Source: Planctomycetota bacterium (GTDB lineage: Bacteria > Planctomycetota > Planctomycetia > Pirellulales > Pirellulaceae). Taken from it: a DNA stretch of 40,973 nucleotides. The notes under the pieces are model-generated. The model searched no databases. It saw only the letters and a list, made by a program, of their open reading frames with translations, and had not been told where the DNA came from. Shown piece after piece: positions 9,296 through 17,732 of this stretch. Numbering within the stretch: the first letter of the stretch is position 1; every line of letters begins with the position of its first letter. The position numbers were made by a program, and so were the translations under genes. The DNA lies in assembly GCA_016872775.1 (NCBI GenBank), contig VGZA01000055.1:1-40973 (forward strand), in the 5' to 3' direction.

Positions 9296-9856
9296 CTACT
9301 TTTTCTGGCTTTTGCGCCGGCTCCGATTGGCGATCACGCACAACACCAGGCAGACAACAAACAGGAGGCCGCAGGCGACCAGGCCGTTTGCGACCTGCTC
9401 CTTAAGTGCCTCCCGCATCAGGTGCGAGAACATTTCGGGGGTGGGGTCCCTCATTCCCAAGCCGTCCTTGGCGAGCTGGTTCCATTCTCGCATCAACTGG
9501 TCCGGCTTGAGGGCATCGACGTTCGACTGGTCCTCGGCGATCATCTGCTCCGGGGAACGACCAACGCGGATGTGCGGAATCGCCAAATAGTTGAGCAAGG
9601 TATAAATCGCGGTGATCGCGGTGGCGATGACAGCAAGCACGAACAGCACTCGAGACACGGAGATTTCGACGCTGGGGCGTGCGGCGGCTGCGGAGGCTGC
9701 AGAGGCTGGTTCGGCGGACGGAAGTCGCTTGAGTTCCCGCAACATGGGAACTTCCAAATTTCGTCCGCAGGAGCAGGTCACGAACTGACCGGCTTGGGAC
9801 GCGGCCACCGGTTGGGAGGTTCCGCAGGAGCAGGAAAGCAGAAAGCGTTGGCTCAT
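9296..9856 (-). CDS. hypothetical membrane protein with N-terminal zinc ribbon
   Basis: Unrecognised 186-residue protein. The N-terminus carries two CxC pairs (CSC near residue 9, CSCG near residue 28), a compact zinc-ribbon pattern. An Ala/Ser-rich linker follows, then a transmembrane helix near residues 69-90 (RVLFVLAVIATAITAIY). A charged central region comes next, and a second transmembrane helix near 155-177 (NGLVACGLLFVVCLVLCVI) ends in a basic RSRRKSQKK tail. It lies 71 bp downstream of the SDR gene in the same direction and may share its transcript. Small planctomycete membrane proteins with N-terminal zinc ribbons are common, so this is probably one of those; the function is unknown. 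Confidence 0.7.
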   Translation of the reverse strand: MSQRFLLSCSCGTSQPVAASQAGQFVTCSCGRNLEVPMLRELKRLPSAEPASAASAAAARPSVEISVSRVLFVLAVIATAITAIYTLLNYLAIPHIRVGRSPEQMIAEDQSNVDALKPDQLMREWNQLAKDGLGMRDPTPEMFSHLMREALKEQVANGLVACGLLFVVCLVLCVIANRSRRKSQKK

Positions 9857-9927
9857 GGCGACGGTATTTCTTCGAAGATCGGGATAGGGGCCACGCCGCC
9901 ATTACGGCGAGAGCGTCGGTTTGGTTC

Positions 9928-10725
9928 TCAGCCGGGTGCCGCGGAACCTCGGTTTGCCCACCAGGGCAGGCTGATACCTCCATCGACCAGCAGCGTCGCA
10001 CCCGTCATATAATCATGGGCAGGATTGGCCAGAAAAGCGATTGCCTCCGCAACTTCTTCCGGCGTTCCCAGACGTCCCAGGGGGATTTTCGCGCCTGCGG
10101 TCCTCAGCGTTTCTTCGCTGGCAAACTTGCGTTCCCCTGGGGTGTCGGTCCAGCCGGGCTGGATGGCATTGACGCGTACGCGATGTTCTGCCAGCTCGAT
10201 TGCGGCGGTTCGGCCCATATGTTCAATGGCCGCTTTGGACATGTTGTAAGCCATGGCTCGGGGAGCCGGGATGAAGGCGTGCGGCGAACTGACCAGGACG
10301 ATATTCCCCCCCTCGTTCTGTCGGATCAGCTGCTGGCTGGCGGCTCGCAGAAGATGGAATGCCCCCCACATGGTGACGTCGACCGTGCGGCGGAAGCCGG
10401 TCAAATCGGCCTGATAGAATAACTCGCGGTCGCTATAGGCCGCGTTGCTGATCGCAATGTCGAGCCTTCCGAATTGGGAAACGGCGGTTTGGACAAGCCG
10501 TTCGACTTCCTCGATCACGGCCACGTCGGCCTGGACGGCAACGGCATCCGAACCGCCTTGGCGGATTTCTGCCACCACCGCTTCAGCCTGTTCAGGGTGG
10601 GATCGGTAATTGACAACGACCCGGGCACCGTCGCGGGCAAGTCGGAGGGCAGCGGCGCGGCCGATCCCCAGGCTGGCTCCTGTTACGACCGCAACGCGAC
10701 CGGCAAAGGGTGGAGGTACGGACAT
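9928..10725 (-). CDS. SDR family NAD(P)-dependent oxidoreductase
   Basis: Classical short-chain dehydrogenase/reductase, about 265 residues. The cofactor motif TGASLGIG begins at residue 15. The acidic or basic residue after beta-2 falls in VVVNYRSHPEQ, where the Arg suggests NADPH preference. NAA of the structural motif is at 94-96. The catalytic residues are Ser146 or Ser147 in VLVSSPHAF and Y160/K164 in AYNMSK. The C-terminus DYMTGATLLVDGG is typical of the glucose 1-dehydrogenase/3-ketoacyl reductase-like group. An upstream ATG at 10755 gives 275 residues, but the ATG at 10725 follows a GGAG about 11 bases away and sits where homologues begin. The substrate cannot be assigned. Confidence 0.88.
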   Translation of the reverse strand: MSVPPPFAGRVAVVTGASLGIGRAAALRLARDGARVVVNYRSHPEQAEAVVAEIRQGGSDAVAVQADVAVIEEVERLVQTAVSQFGRLDIAISNAAYSDRELFYQADLTGFRRTVDVTMWGAFHLLRAASQQLIRQNEGGNIVLVSSPHAFIPAPRAMAYNMSKAAIEHMGRTAAIELAEHRVRVNAIQPGWTDTPGERKFASEETLRTAGAKIPLGRLGTPEEVAEAIAFLANPAHDYMTGATLLVDGGISLPWWANRGSAAPG

Positions 10726-11000
10726 CGGCTGGGGTGCTCCGTCGAATGCTTGCATACGGATATGGGTGGACGTCCCATGCTAACTGCAGTTGACTTGAAC
10801 CACAAGTTCGCGTTGGGGAGCACGGAAAAACGATTCCAATAAAATCGGTTTTTGAGGCTGGACCCGCCCCGCTGTCCAGTTAGAATTTAGGCACGTGCCG
10901 AGTCACGTAGAAACACGGGAAGCCGACAGGAAACGTGGGGTGCATGGGCGGGGTATCTGATTGAACACCGGTGGTCTGTCGCTGGTCGGTTGTGCTTCGC

Positions 11001-11029
11001 TTGTGAACAGATTTCGGGCGTGGTATTCT
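11001..11029 (+). promoter_or_regulatory. candidate promoter for the major sigma factor gene
   Basis: TTGTGA (11001-11006), a 17-base spacer and TATTCT (11024-11029), each matching 4 of 6 consensus positions. It lies about 255 bases before the TTG start. Tentative. Confidence 0.35.
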
Positions 11030-11206
11030 TCCGACTGGAGAAGCGGTCCGGATTGGGATTGGGTACATGCGATGGCGATTGGGGCGCCAAAGTTTGCCTC
11101 GGCGCAATCCCTTACCAAATGTTCAGTTCGGGGAGTCGTCCGTCCAATCGGTGGTACAATTTCGTTGCCTGGAAACGATCATTGCCGACAGCCATTCTCG
11201 GCGGAA

Positions 11207-11242
11207 GTTGCACGGTGGAAGAAGGTTGCACGGTGGGAGAAG
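11207..11242 (+). repeat. tandem 18-bp repeat in the sigma factor leader
   Basis: GTTGCACGGTGGAAGAAG at 11207-11224 is followed directly by a copy differing at one base (11225-11242). It lies 43 bases before the start codon, inside the presumed mRNA leader. It could be slippage or a binding site. Confidence 0.6.
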
Positions 11243-11284
11243 ACTGCCGCGAAGCGGCTGGGAACTTAGTGTAGGAGTACTGAG

Positions 11285-12865
11285 TTGTACGACGCGCTAC
11301 TTGACGATTTCGAAGATGATCCGACACGAACAACCGAAGACGATGAGGTGTTTGCGATACCACCGGTCGCCGAGGTGGATGTTGAGGAGTTGGACGACGA
11401 GGAACTCGACGTTGTCGACCCGGTCGTGGACGCCGACGCGGTGCTGAAGAGCCCCGACGAGGAAGAGTTACTGCTAGTGCTCGACGACAACGAATCCTGG
11501 TCGGACGACCCGGTTCGCATGTACTTGACGCAGATGGGCGAGATTCCGTTGCTCACACGTCAGCAGGAGATCACGCTGGCGAAGCGCATCGAAGTGACTC
11601 GACGGCGTTTCCGCTCGAAGCTGCTCGAATGCGACTATGTGATTAAGGTTGCGTACAAGGTGCTGAAGCGGGTCCACAGCGGCGAATTGCCGTTTGACCG
11701 TACCGTGCAGGTCTCGGTCACCGATCGCCTCGAGAAGGACCAGATTCTTGGGCGGTTACCCCACAACTTAAAGACCCTGGAAGTGCTGCTGAAACGAAAT
11801 CGCCGCGACTATTTCACGGCGCTCAGCAAGTCCGAAAACAAGGTGCGACGTCGGCAGGCCTGGTTGCGGTTGGGCCGGCGGCGATTGAAAGCGGTCAAGC
11901 TCGTCGAAGAGCTTGGATTGCGGACGCAGCGCATCGAACCGATGATTCGCATTCTGGAGGACTTCAGCCGCCAGATCGACGACCTGCAGGCGAAAATCGC
12001 ATCGTCCCGCGGCGTGCGGCAGCTGGCGGAGGAACGAAAGCAATGGCTGCAGCAGTTCCGTACAATCCTGGTCGTCACCCAGGAGACACCCACAAGTCTT
12101 CGTAAACGGATCGCCTTCCTGAAGCATGTCTATTCCGATTATCAGCGTGCCAAACGCGAGCTGTCGGAGGGGAACCTCAGGCTGGTCGTTTCGATCGCGA
12201 AAAAGTACCGTAATCGGGGCTTGAGCTTCCTTGATCTTATTCAAGAGGGCAATGCCGGATTAATGCGTGCGGTCGACAAGTTCGAGTACCGGCGGGGTTT
12301 CAAGTTCTGTACCTACGCCACCTGGTGGATTCGACAGGCAATTACCCGGGCGGTCGCCGACCAGAGTCGCACCATTCGCATTCCGGTGCATATGGTGGAG
12401 ACGATGTCTCGTGTGCGCAACGTTTCCCGACAGTTGTTGCAGGATCTAGGGCGTGAGCCTTCGTTGGAAGAGGTTGCTCGAAAAGCGAAGACGACCGTCG
12501 ACGAAGCGCGTCGAGTCCTGGCGATGAGCCGTTACCCGATCAGCCTTGACCGGCCGGTCGGCAATAGCGAAGACAGCCATTTCGGAGACCTCTTGCCCGA
12601 TGGAACCGCCGAGAGCCCGGCGACCGGAGCATCCCAGGAAATGCTGCGCAGCCGCATCAACCGCGTCCTGAAGACGCTCAGCTACCGTGAGCGGGAGATC
12701 ATCAAGCTGCGCTACGGGCTGGGGGATGGTTATAGTTATACGCTCGAAGAGGTTGGACATATTTTCAAGGTAACGCGGGAGCGGATTCGCCAGATCGAAG
12801 CCAAGGCGGTGCGGAAGCTGCAGCAGCCGAGTCGCAGCCAGGAGTTGGTTGGTTTTCTTGATTAG
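11285..12865 (+). CDS. RNA polymerase sigma factor, sigma-70 group 1-like
   Basis: Large sigma factor of RpoD/SigA type, 526 residues. The first 75 residues are strongly acidic ([14 protein letters not shown]) in place of a recognisable region 1.1. Region 1.2 ([17 protein letters not shown]) follows, then a helical insert. Region 2 comes from about residue 295, with [24 protein letters not shown] and the -10 recognition [11 protein letters not shown]. Region 3 follows, and region 4 runs from about 463, with [12 protein letters not shown], the HTH ending [13 protein letters not shown], and the canonical tail [12 protein letters not shown]. The start is TTG: GGAG lies 8 bases upstream, an in-frame TAG is at 11267-11269, and the next in-frame ATG would cut into region 1.2. 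Possibly the housekeeping sigma factor, though planctomycetes can carry several RpoD-like copies. Confidence 0.92.
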   Translation: MYDALLDDFEDDPTRTTEDDEVFAIPPVAEVDVEELDDEELDVVDPVVDADAVLKSPDEEELLLVLDDNESWSDDPVRMYLTQMGEIPLLTRQQEITLAKRIEVTRRRFRSKLLECDYVIKVAYKVLKRVHSGELPFDRTVQVSVTDRLEKDQILGRLPHNLKTLEVLLKRNRRDYFTALSKSENKVRRRQAWLRLGRRRLKAVKLVEELGLRTQRIEPMIRILEDFSRQIDDLQAKIASSRGVRQLAEERKQWLQQFRTILVVTQETPTSLRKRIAFLKHVYSDYQRAKRELSEGNLRLVVSIAKKYRNRGLSFLDLIQEGNAGLMRAVDKFEYRRGFKFCTYATWWIRQAITRAVADQSRTIRIPVHMVETMSRVRNVSRQLLQDLGREPSLEEVARKAKTTVDEARRVLAMSRYPISLDRPVGNSEDSHFGDLLPDGTAESPATGASQEMLRSRINRVLKTLSYREREIIKLRYGLGDGYSYTLEEVGHIFKVTRERIRQIEAKAVRKLQQPSRSQELVGFLD

Positions 12866-12926
12866 CGCCGCCCGGGTAAGCTTGCGGGGGTCGCAAGCCG
12901 ATCCGGCGATGCGTTCAGAATTGATC

Positions 12927-12963
12927 AAAGCCGACGGGCAACTCCGGTCGGCTTTTCTTTTTT
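12927..12963 (+). terminator. intrinsic terminator between sigma factor and glnE
   Basis: A 9-bp perfect stem AAAGCCGAC / GTCGGCTTT (12927-12935 and 12947-12955) with an 11-base loop runs into a U-rich tract ending at 12963. It should end the sigma factor transcript. It also ends only 26 bases before the glnE ATG, so glnE needs readthrough, an internal start, or regulation at this hairpin. Confidence 0.85.
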
Positions 12964-12989
12964 GAGTCGATCCTCGTCGCGGGAGCACG

Positions 12990-15900
12990 ATGAACGCCGA
13001 GTCCTTCGTGAGGTTGCTGGACGACCCGCACCTGGCCAGAGACTGGTTGTATACGCGCGGCGTCTCCGACAGCGAGCAAGCCCATCGCCAGCTTGTTGCG
13101 ATCGCCAGTGCCGGGATTCCGCTCGACCTTGTCGTCGGCATGGTCTCGGTGCTCGAGCAGCAACTGGGCTGCCTGAGTGACCCCGAACTGGCGATCGATG
13201 CATTGGCGCAGTTCCTGCTTGGCGCGCGCAGTCCGCTTGCGGTAGCGACCTTGTTCGAACGGGACCCGGAATCGCTGGTCACTTTTCTGCTGCTCTGCTC
13301 CAGCAGCCGCAAAATCGCCGAGTTGCTGGTTCGCGACTCGGAGTCGTTTGATCTGATCCGCATGACCGACGGGCAGCCGGTAACGAGCGGGTTGTTGAGG
13401 GCGGAGATCGACGCCGAACTGGAAGCGTTTTCGGAAGAGGCTCGAATCGTGCCCGCGCTGCGGCGTTTTCAGCGCCGCGAGTTTTTGCGGATCGCTTATG
13501 GGGAAATCATCAAGCTTCAGTCTCCCGAAGTCGTGATGCGACAACTCAGCTGGCTGGCGGAGGCGATCTGCGAGGCGGCATTCCGCACCGCCAGTCGCCG
13601 CGTGTTGCGCGACGGTCCGAAGCATGCCGAGTTCGACGTGCTTCCCGGGGTGGCGGTGATCGCGCTCGGCAAACTGGGCGGCGTCGAACTCGACTACGCC
13701 AACGATCTCGAGTTGCTTTTTGTCGGCGGACGCAACGATCTTGGCGACTCCCGCGACGAGGGGGCGGATGGTCGAGCCGAGTTGATTGTCCGCACGATGC
13801 TACGGTTTCTGCAGGAGGGAGGCGACGAGGAACTCTACAAGGTCGACCTGCGACACCGGCCGGGTGGCGCTCAGGCCGAACTGGTGTGCTCGCTTGACAG
13901 CGCCGTTCAGTACTTTGAAGCGTCAGGTCGCACCTGGGACCGCCAGGCATTCGTGAAAGCGCGGTGCGTGGCGGGCGATCGGGAGCTTGGCCGGGAATTT
14001 CTACAACGCCTGGAGCCGTGGGTCTACCAGCGGTACCTGAGCCGCGCCGACGTTACCGGAATCAAGGCACTAAAGCGTCGAATCGGACAGCCTTCCGAAT
14101 CGGGAGATAGTACATCGTTCGATATCCGCACGGCCCCAGGCGGCATTCGTGACATCGAAACGGTCATTCAGTTCCTGCAGCTTCTCAACGGCGGTGATCT
14201 GCCGCAAATCCGCGCCACGAATACGCTGGAGGCAATCGAGCAACTCGAACGGGCTGGTTGCCTCACCGCGCAGGAACGGTTGATCCTGACGGAGTCCTAT
14301 CCATTCCTGCGCCGTGTTGAGCATCGGCTGCAGGTCATGTTCGATGCGCGCACCGCCGCGCTACCGGTCGAATCGGCTGAACTCCGCAAGTTGGCGATTC
14401 GCTGCGGCTATGCGGCGGACGCCGGTATGACGTTATCGGCGGACATTCGCGGCAAGGCGAGCAAGAATCGGTCCATTCTCGATCGCCTGTTACACGACGC
14501 GTTCACCGAGGAGGCGGTTACGGAGTCGGAGAGCGATCTGGTGCTCGACCCGGAGCCTAGCGCGTTGCGGATCCGGGACGTCCTCTCCCCGTACGGATTT
14601 CGCGACCTGGAAGCCGCATATCGCAGGCTGTCGGCGCTGGCGATCGAACGCATCCCGTTCCTCTCGACGCGCCGCTGCAGGCATTTTCTGGCCGTGATCG
14701 CACGGCGACTGTTGCAGTCGATCGCCCAGACGCCCGATCCGGACATGACGATCGCCGAACTGGCTCGCGTCAGCGACTCGTTGGGTGGAAAGGGCGTGCT
14801 CTGGGAATTGTTCCGTACCAGTGAGCCATCGCTGCAGCTTTATGTCCGGCTGTGCGCCGCCTGTAATTACTTGTCGGCGATCCTGACCAGCAATCCAGGG
14901 ATGATCGACGAGTTGATGGATTCGCTGGTGCTCGACAAACTGCCGACCATGGAATGGCAGGCGGCGACACTGGACGAGTTGTGCCGGGGCGCGGAGGACC
15001 TCGATCCGATCCTGCACAGCTTCAAAAATGCGATGCACCTTCGGGTTGGCGTTCGCGACGTATTAGGAAAGGAATCGTTGGAGGCGTCGCATCGAGTTCT
15101 GGCCGACGTCGCGGAGGTTTGTCTGCAGCGGGTCACGTTGCGTGAGTACTATCGGCTGGTGGAAAAATACGGCGAGCCGATGATCGAGGGAACGAACCGA
15201 GACGGTCTGGTGTGCGAGTTCATCATACTAGGTATGGGGAAACTGGGAGGCCGCGAACCGAACTATCACAGCGATCTGGACGTGTTGTTCCTGTACGAAG
15301 CGGAGGGTGCGACGCAGCAGCGGCATCGTGGTCGGCGCGACACAACCACCAGCAACCAACATTTCTTCAGCCAGTTGGGCCAGCGCGTCATTCGCACCAT
15401 AACGCAGATCGGGCCATGGGGGCGACTTTATGAGCTCGATACGCGATTGCGCCCCTCCGGATCGCAGGCGGCGATTGCGGTATCGCTCGACGAATTCCAT
15501 CGCCATTTTCGCGACGGCGCTCCAGCCCTCTCGGAACGCCAGGCACTCTGCAAAGCGCGTCCCGTCTACGGCTCCGACCGCGCCCGCGATCTTGCGATGC
15601 GAACCGTACGCAATTGCCTGTGGGCTCGTCCCTGGTCGGCCGGGGATGGGCGGGAGCTACGGGATCTGCGGCGGCGGCTGGAAGAGTCGGCGTCAACTCG
15701 GAATCTGAAGCGGGCGCCGGGGGGCACACTGGATGTCGAGTTCATCGTCCAAGGGGCGCAATTGCAACTGACGCGGCAGCAGACGGCCGCGGTTGTTCCC
15801 GGGACGCTCGACGCGCTGAATGCCCTGGTGGCGGCGCAGGCACTCCCGGCAGCCGTTGCCTCGAAATTGTCGGAAGCCTACCGATTCTTGCGACGCGTCG

Positions 15901-16088
15901 AAGCCCGACTGCGGCTGCTGGACAGTTCCGCCCGTCACGACCTGCCGAACGATCATCACGAACTTGCACGGCTGGCGTTCCTGCTCCAGTGCCCGTCGCC
16001 CGAATCGCTCGCCCAACAATGCGATGAAACGATGCGGCAAACGCGGTTACTGTTTGAGCAGCTCACTGCGGATTGGAGCGGCGAGTAA
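12990..16088 (+). CDS. glnE: glutamine synthetase adenylyltransferase / adenylyl-removing enzyme
   Basis: Bifunctional regulator that adds AMP to a tyrosine of glutamine synthetase and removes it, under PII control. 1032 residues, slightly longer than the E. coli protein (about 946). It has two nucleotidyltransferase domains joined by helical GlnD-like regulatory segments. The N-terminal removase domain carries ALGKLGGVELDY and the metal motif D239-L-E241, where family members usually show DxD. The C-terminal transferase domain carries GMGKLGGREPNY with D762-L-D764 intact, and DTRLRPSG downstream. GGGAG lies just upstream of the ATG. No glutamine synthetase or PII gene is in this window. The upstream terminator ends 26 bases before the start. 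Confidence 0.96.
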   Translation: MNAESFVRLLDDPHLARDWLYTRGVSDSEQAHRQLVAIASAGIPLDLVVGMVSVLEQQLGCLSDPELAIDALAQFLLGARSPLAVATLFERDPESLVTFLLLCSSSRKIAELLVRDSESFDLIRMTDGQPVTSGLLRAEIDAELEAFSEEARIVPALRRFQRREFLRIAYGEIIKLQSPEVVMRQLSWLAEAICEAAFRTASRRVLRDGPKHAEFDVLPGVAVIALGKLGGVELDYANDLELLFVGGRNDLGDSRDEGADGRAELIVRTMLRFLQEGGDEELYKVDLRHRPGGAQAELVCSLDSAVQYFEASGRTWDRQAFVKARCVAGDRELGREFLQRLEPWVYQRYLSRADVTGIKALKRRIGQPSESGDSTSFDIRTAPGGIRDIETVIQFLQLLNGGDLPQIRATNTLEAIEQLERAGCLTAQERLILTESYPFLRRVEHRLQVMFDARTAALPVESAELRKLAIRCGYAADAGMTLSADIRGKASKNRSILDRLLHDAFTEEAVTESESDLVLDPEPSALRIRDVLSPYGFRDLEAAYRRLSALAIERIPFLSTRRCRHFLAVIARRLLQSIAQTPDPDMTIAELARVSDSLGGKGVLWELFRTSEPSLQLYVRLCAACNYLSAILTSNPGMIDELMDSLVLDKLPTMEWQAATLDELCRGAEDLDPILHSFKNAMHLRVGVRDVLGKESLEASHRVLADVAEVCLQRVTLREYYRLVEKYGEPMIEGTNRDGLVCEFIILGMGKLGGREPNYHSDLDVLFLYEAEGATQQRHRGRRDTTTSNQHFFSQLGQRVIRTITQIGPWGRLYELDTRLRPSGSQAAIAVSLDEFHRHFRDGAPALSERQALCKARPVYGSDRARDLAMRTVRNCLWARPWSAGDGRELRDLRRRLEESASTRNLKRAPGGTLDVEFIVQGAQLQLTRQQTAAVVPGTLDALNALVAAQALPAAVASKLSEAYRFLRRVEARLRLLDSSARHDLPNDHHELARLAFLLQCPSPESLAQQCDETMRQTRLLFEQLTADWSGE

Positions 16089-16257
16089 ATCGCAGAGACA
16101 ACACTGCCGCGGCCTACCAGCAAGCTTGCCGGTTGACCCGAGAAGTTTGGGAGCAGCCGTGGCTTTTCTCCGGGCACGGCCGCAAAGACGGACTGCATCA
16201 TTGTCTATACACGTACACTTTCGCCTCCCGTCCTGAGTCTGGCCGAGCGAAACGAAG

Positions 16258-16652
16258 CGGTTCGTCGCGGTCCGGATCCTGAAAGGCGGAGTAACCGATA
16301 AGGGACTGAGCGACTTACGGAAGCTTCCCGATATTGAACTGCTGGTCGTCTATTCAGCGGAAGTTACTGATGAGGGAATGGTGGCGGTTGGGAGTCTATC
16401 AACATTGACGAAGTTGGATATCGCGGGGCCCCGGGTGACGAGCAACGGGTTAACCTGTCTTACAAAACTCAGCCAACTCAAAGAACTGTACCTGCACGGC
16501 GCCGATATTCGCGATTAAGACTTGCCGCCGCTGAAAAAGCTGGCGGCGTTGCCCTTTTTGGACCTGCCCAAAGGCATTTCGGAAACGGCGTTAGCGGGGA
16601 CTTGCAACGGGCTCTTCCCAATACTCACATTCGCCGTCATGGCGATCCGTAA
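16258..16652 (+). pseudogene. leucine-rich-repeat protein remnant (stop codon plus frameshift)
   Basis: In one frame the DNA reads RFVAVRILKGGVTDKGL and continues through four planctomycete-type leucine-rich repeats (VTDKGLSDLRKLPDIELL, VTDEGMVAVGSLSTLTKL, VTSNGLTCLTKLSQLKEL, then HGADIRD). A TAA at 16516-16518 interrupts it. The same frame goes on with DLPPLKKLAALPFLDLPKG for another repeat. Near 16597-16602 the homology moves to another frame, which reads DLQRALPNTHIRRHGDP and ends at TAA 16650-16652, a sensible LRR protein C-terminus. So one stop and one small indel disable it. The 5' part is missing or unrecognisable back to the glnE stop (16089-16257 holds no supported gene). Confidence 0.75.
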
Positions 16653-16700
16653 TGGCCGCGCAGAATCCCCTGTTCCTGCGGCGAATCTTAATCCGGTTAA

Positions 16701-17495
16701 TCAGGTCGGCTTTTCCGGTCTCATTTCGACCTTGAGCGTCCCCAGCATATGAGTGATCGCCGTTTCCTTGCGATTGATGAACAGGACGTTATCGAGCATG
16801 ATGTCCCGGCTTTCACCGCTGGGCCGCAGGATCAGCCGCCCGGATCGCAGCAGCATGTATTCAAAGATGTCGTTGATCTCTTTGTCGATGCGGAGATTAG
16901 GCGACGCGTATCGCTTCAGGTCGCTGAGCATGCCGTGGTGGTGCAGCAGCTCATTGTGCCGGACTTCCCAATAATCGAATCGTACGCTGACAAAAACGGC
17001 GGCGTAGAGACCCAGGAAAATGCAGACCAGGACGTTATAAAAAGTGGAGTTCGCCACGGGACGGATCGACTGCAGCAAGTGTGAGATCGCCGGAATCAGA
17101 CCTGGCTTCAACGTCGCGGTCAGGATGACTCCCAGCACGATTGCGGCGAACAGGAAGAACAGCGTGAGCGAAGTGGCTCGAGGAAAGTCGAAAACCAGCA
17201 CGATCAGGTTGCTGCCGAGCACCGCCAGGAAAATCCAGGTGAGCACGACCGGCAACAGGTCGTCGGCACCCACGTTATGGCGTCCGGTGAGTGAAAGCAC
17301 CAGGGCGGCAACGACCGCGACCAGGAAGGTGGGATAGAGGAAGACGATCTTGGGATAAGGCACAAGAAAAATGCTCTCGCGAGTATCCTCCGCTTCGAGA
17401 GCGGCGGCGGCTTTGTCCGAATCGATCTCGGTGGCCGACGGCTTCGGTTGGGAGTCGTCGGTTTTGCTGGATGCGGTTTCTTTACTTTGGCTCAT
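16701..17495 (-). CDS. hypothetical multi-pass membrane protein with C-terminal PH-like domain
   Basis: Unrecognised planctomycete-type membrane protein, 264 residues from the ATG at 17495, which has AAGGA five bases upstream; an in-frame ATG at 17549 would add 18 unlikely residues. The N-terminus (about 50 residues) is Ser/Lys/Glu-rich and cytosolic. Four hydrophobic helices follow (VFLYPTFLVAVVAALVLSL, LPVVLTWIFLAVLGSNLIVLVF, SLTLFFLFAAIVLGVIL, FYNVLVCIFLGLYAAVFVSV). The last about 85 residues are soluble: RFDYWEVRHNELLHHHG through RLILRPSGESRDIMLDNV, a pattern of alternating strands like a bacterial PH domain. The PH assignment is inference. Divergent from glyA. Confidence 0.7.
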   Translation of the reverse strand: MSQSKETASSKTDDSQPKPSATEIDSDKAAAALEAEDTRESIFLVPYPKIVFLYPTFLVAVVAALVLSLTGRHNVGADDLLPVVLTWIFLAVLGSNLIVLVFDFPRATSLTLFFLFAAIVLGVILTATLKPGLIPAISHLLQSIRPVANSTFYNVLVCIFLGLYAAVFVSVRFDYWEVRHNELLHHHGMLSDLKRYASPNLRIDKEINDIFEYMLLRSGRLILRPSGESRDIMLDNVLFINRKETAITHMLGTLKVEMRPEKPT

Positions 17496-17664
17496 GGATC
17501 CTTCGCTCCGGGACTCAATGGCGGACTCCGCCATTCGATTCGCAGGCAAGATTCGAATCTTGTACTGGCATGGGCAAATCGGAACTCATTCTAAGGTCCT
17601 CATTCTACGGGGAGCGACGCGAACTGCAACGGTTCCAGGACCGGTGCGCCGGGGGAAAGCCGGC

Positions 17665-17693
17665 TTATCGATTGGACAGCGGTTCACTACAAT
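17665..17693 (+). promoter_or_regulatory. candidate glyA promoter
   Basis: A good -10 TACAAT (17688-17693) lies 39 bases before the chosen glyA ATG. With a 17-base spacer the -35 would be TTATCG, a weak match. Tentative. Confidence 0.35.
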
Positions 17694-17732
17694 GGACAGC
17701 CGATTCAGCGAAGGATGGGAGGTAAGGAAGCG

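Larger units (their letters stand above)
10756..11284. other. long intergenic leader region before the sigma factor
   Basis: About 530 bp between divergent genes (SDR leftward, sigma factor rightward). It holds a candidate promoter (11001-11029), a tandem 18-bp repeat (11207-11242) and an imperfect AT-rich inverted repeat near 10826-10853. The small open frames in it lack ribosome binding sites or family features. If the promoter is right, the sigma mRNA has a 5' leader of roughly 250 bases. Confidence 0.5.

Noticed and set aside
10826-10853. Imperfect AT-rich inverted repeat AAAAACGATT / AATCGGTTTTT
   Set aside because: One bulged base and low GC stem; it lies between two divergent gene starts where no terminator is needed.
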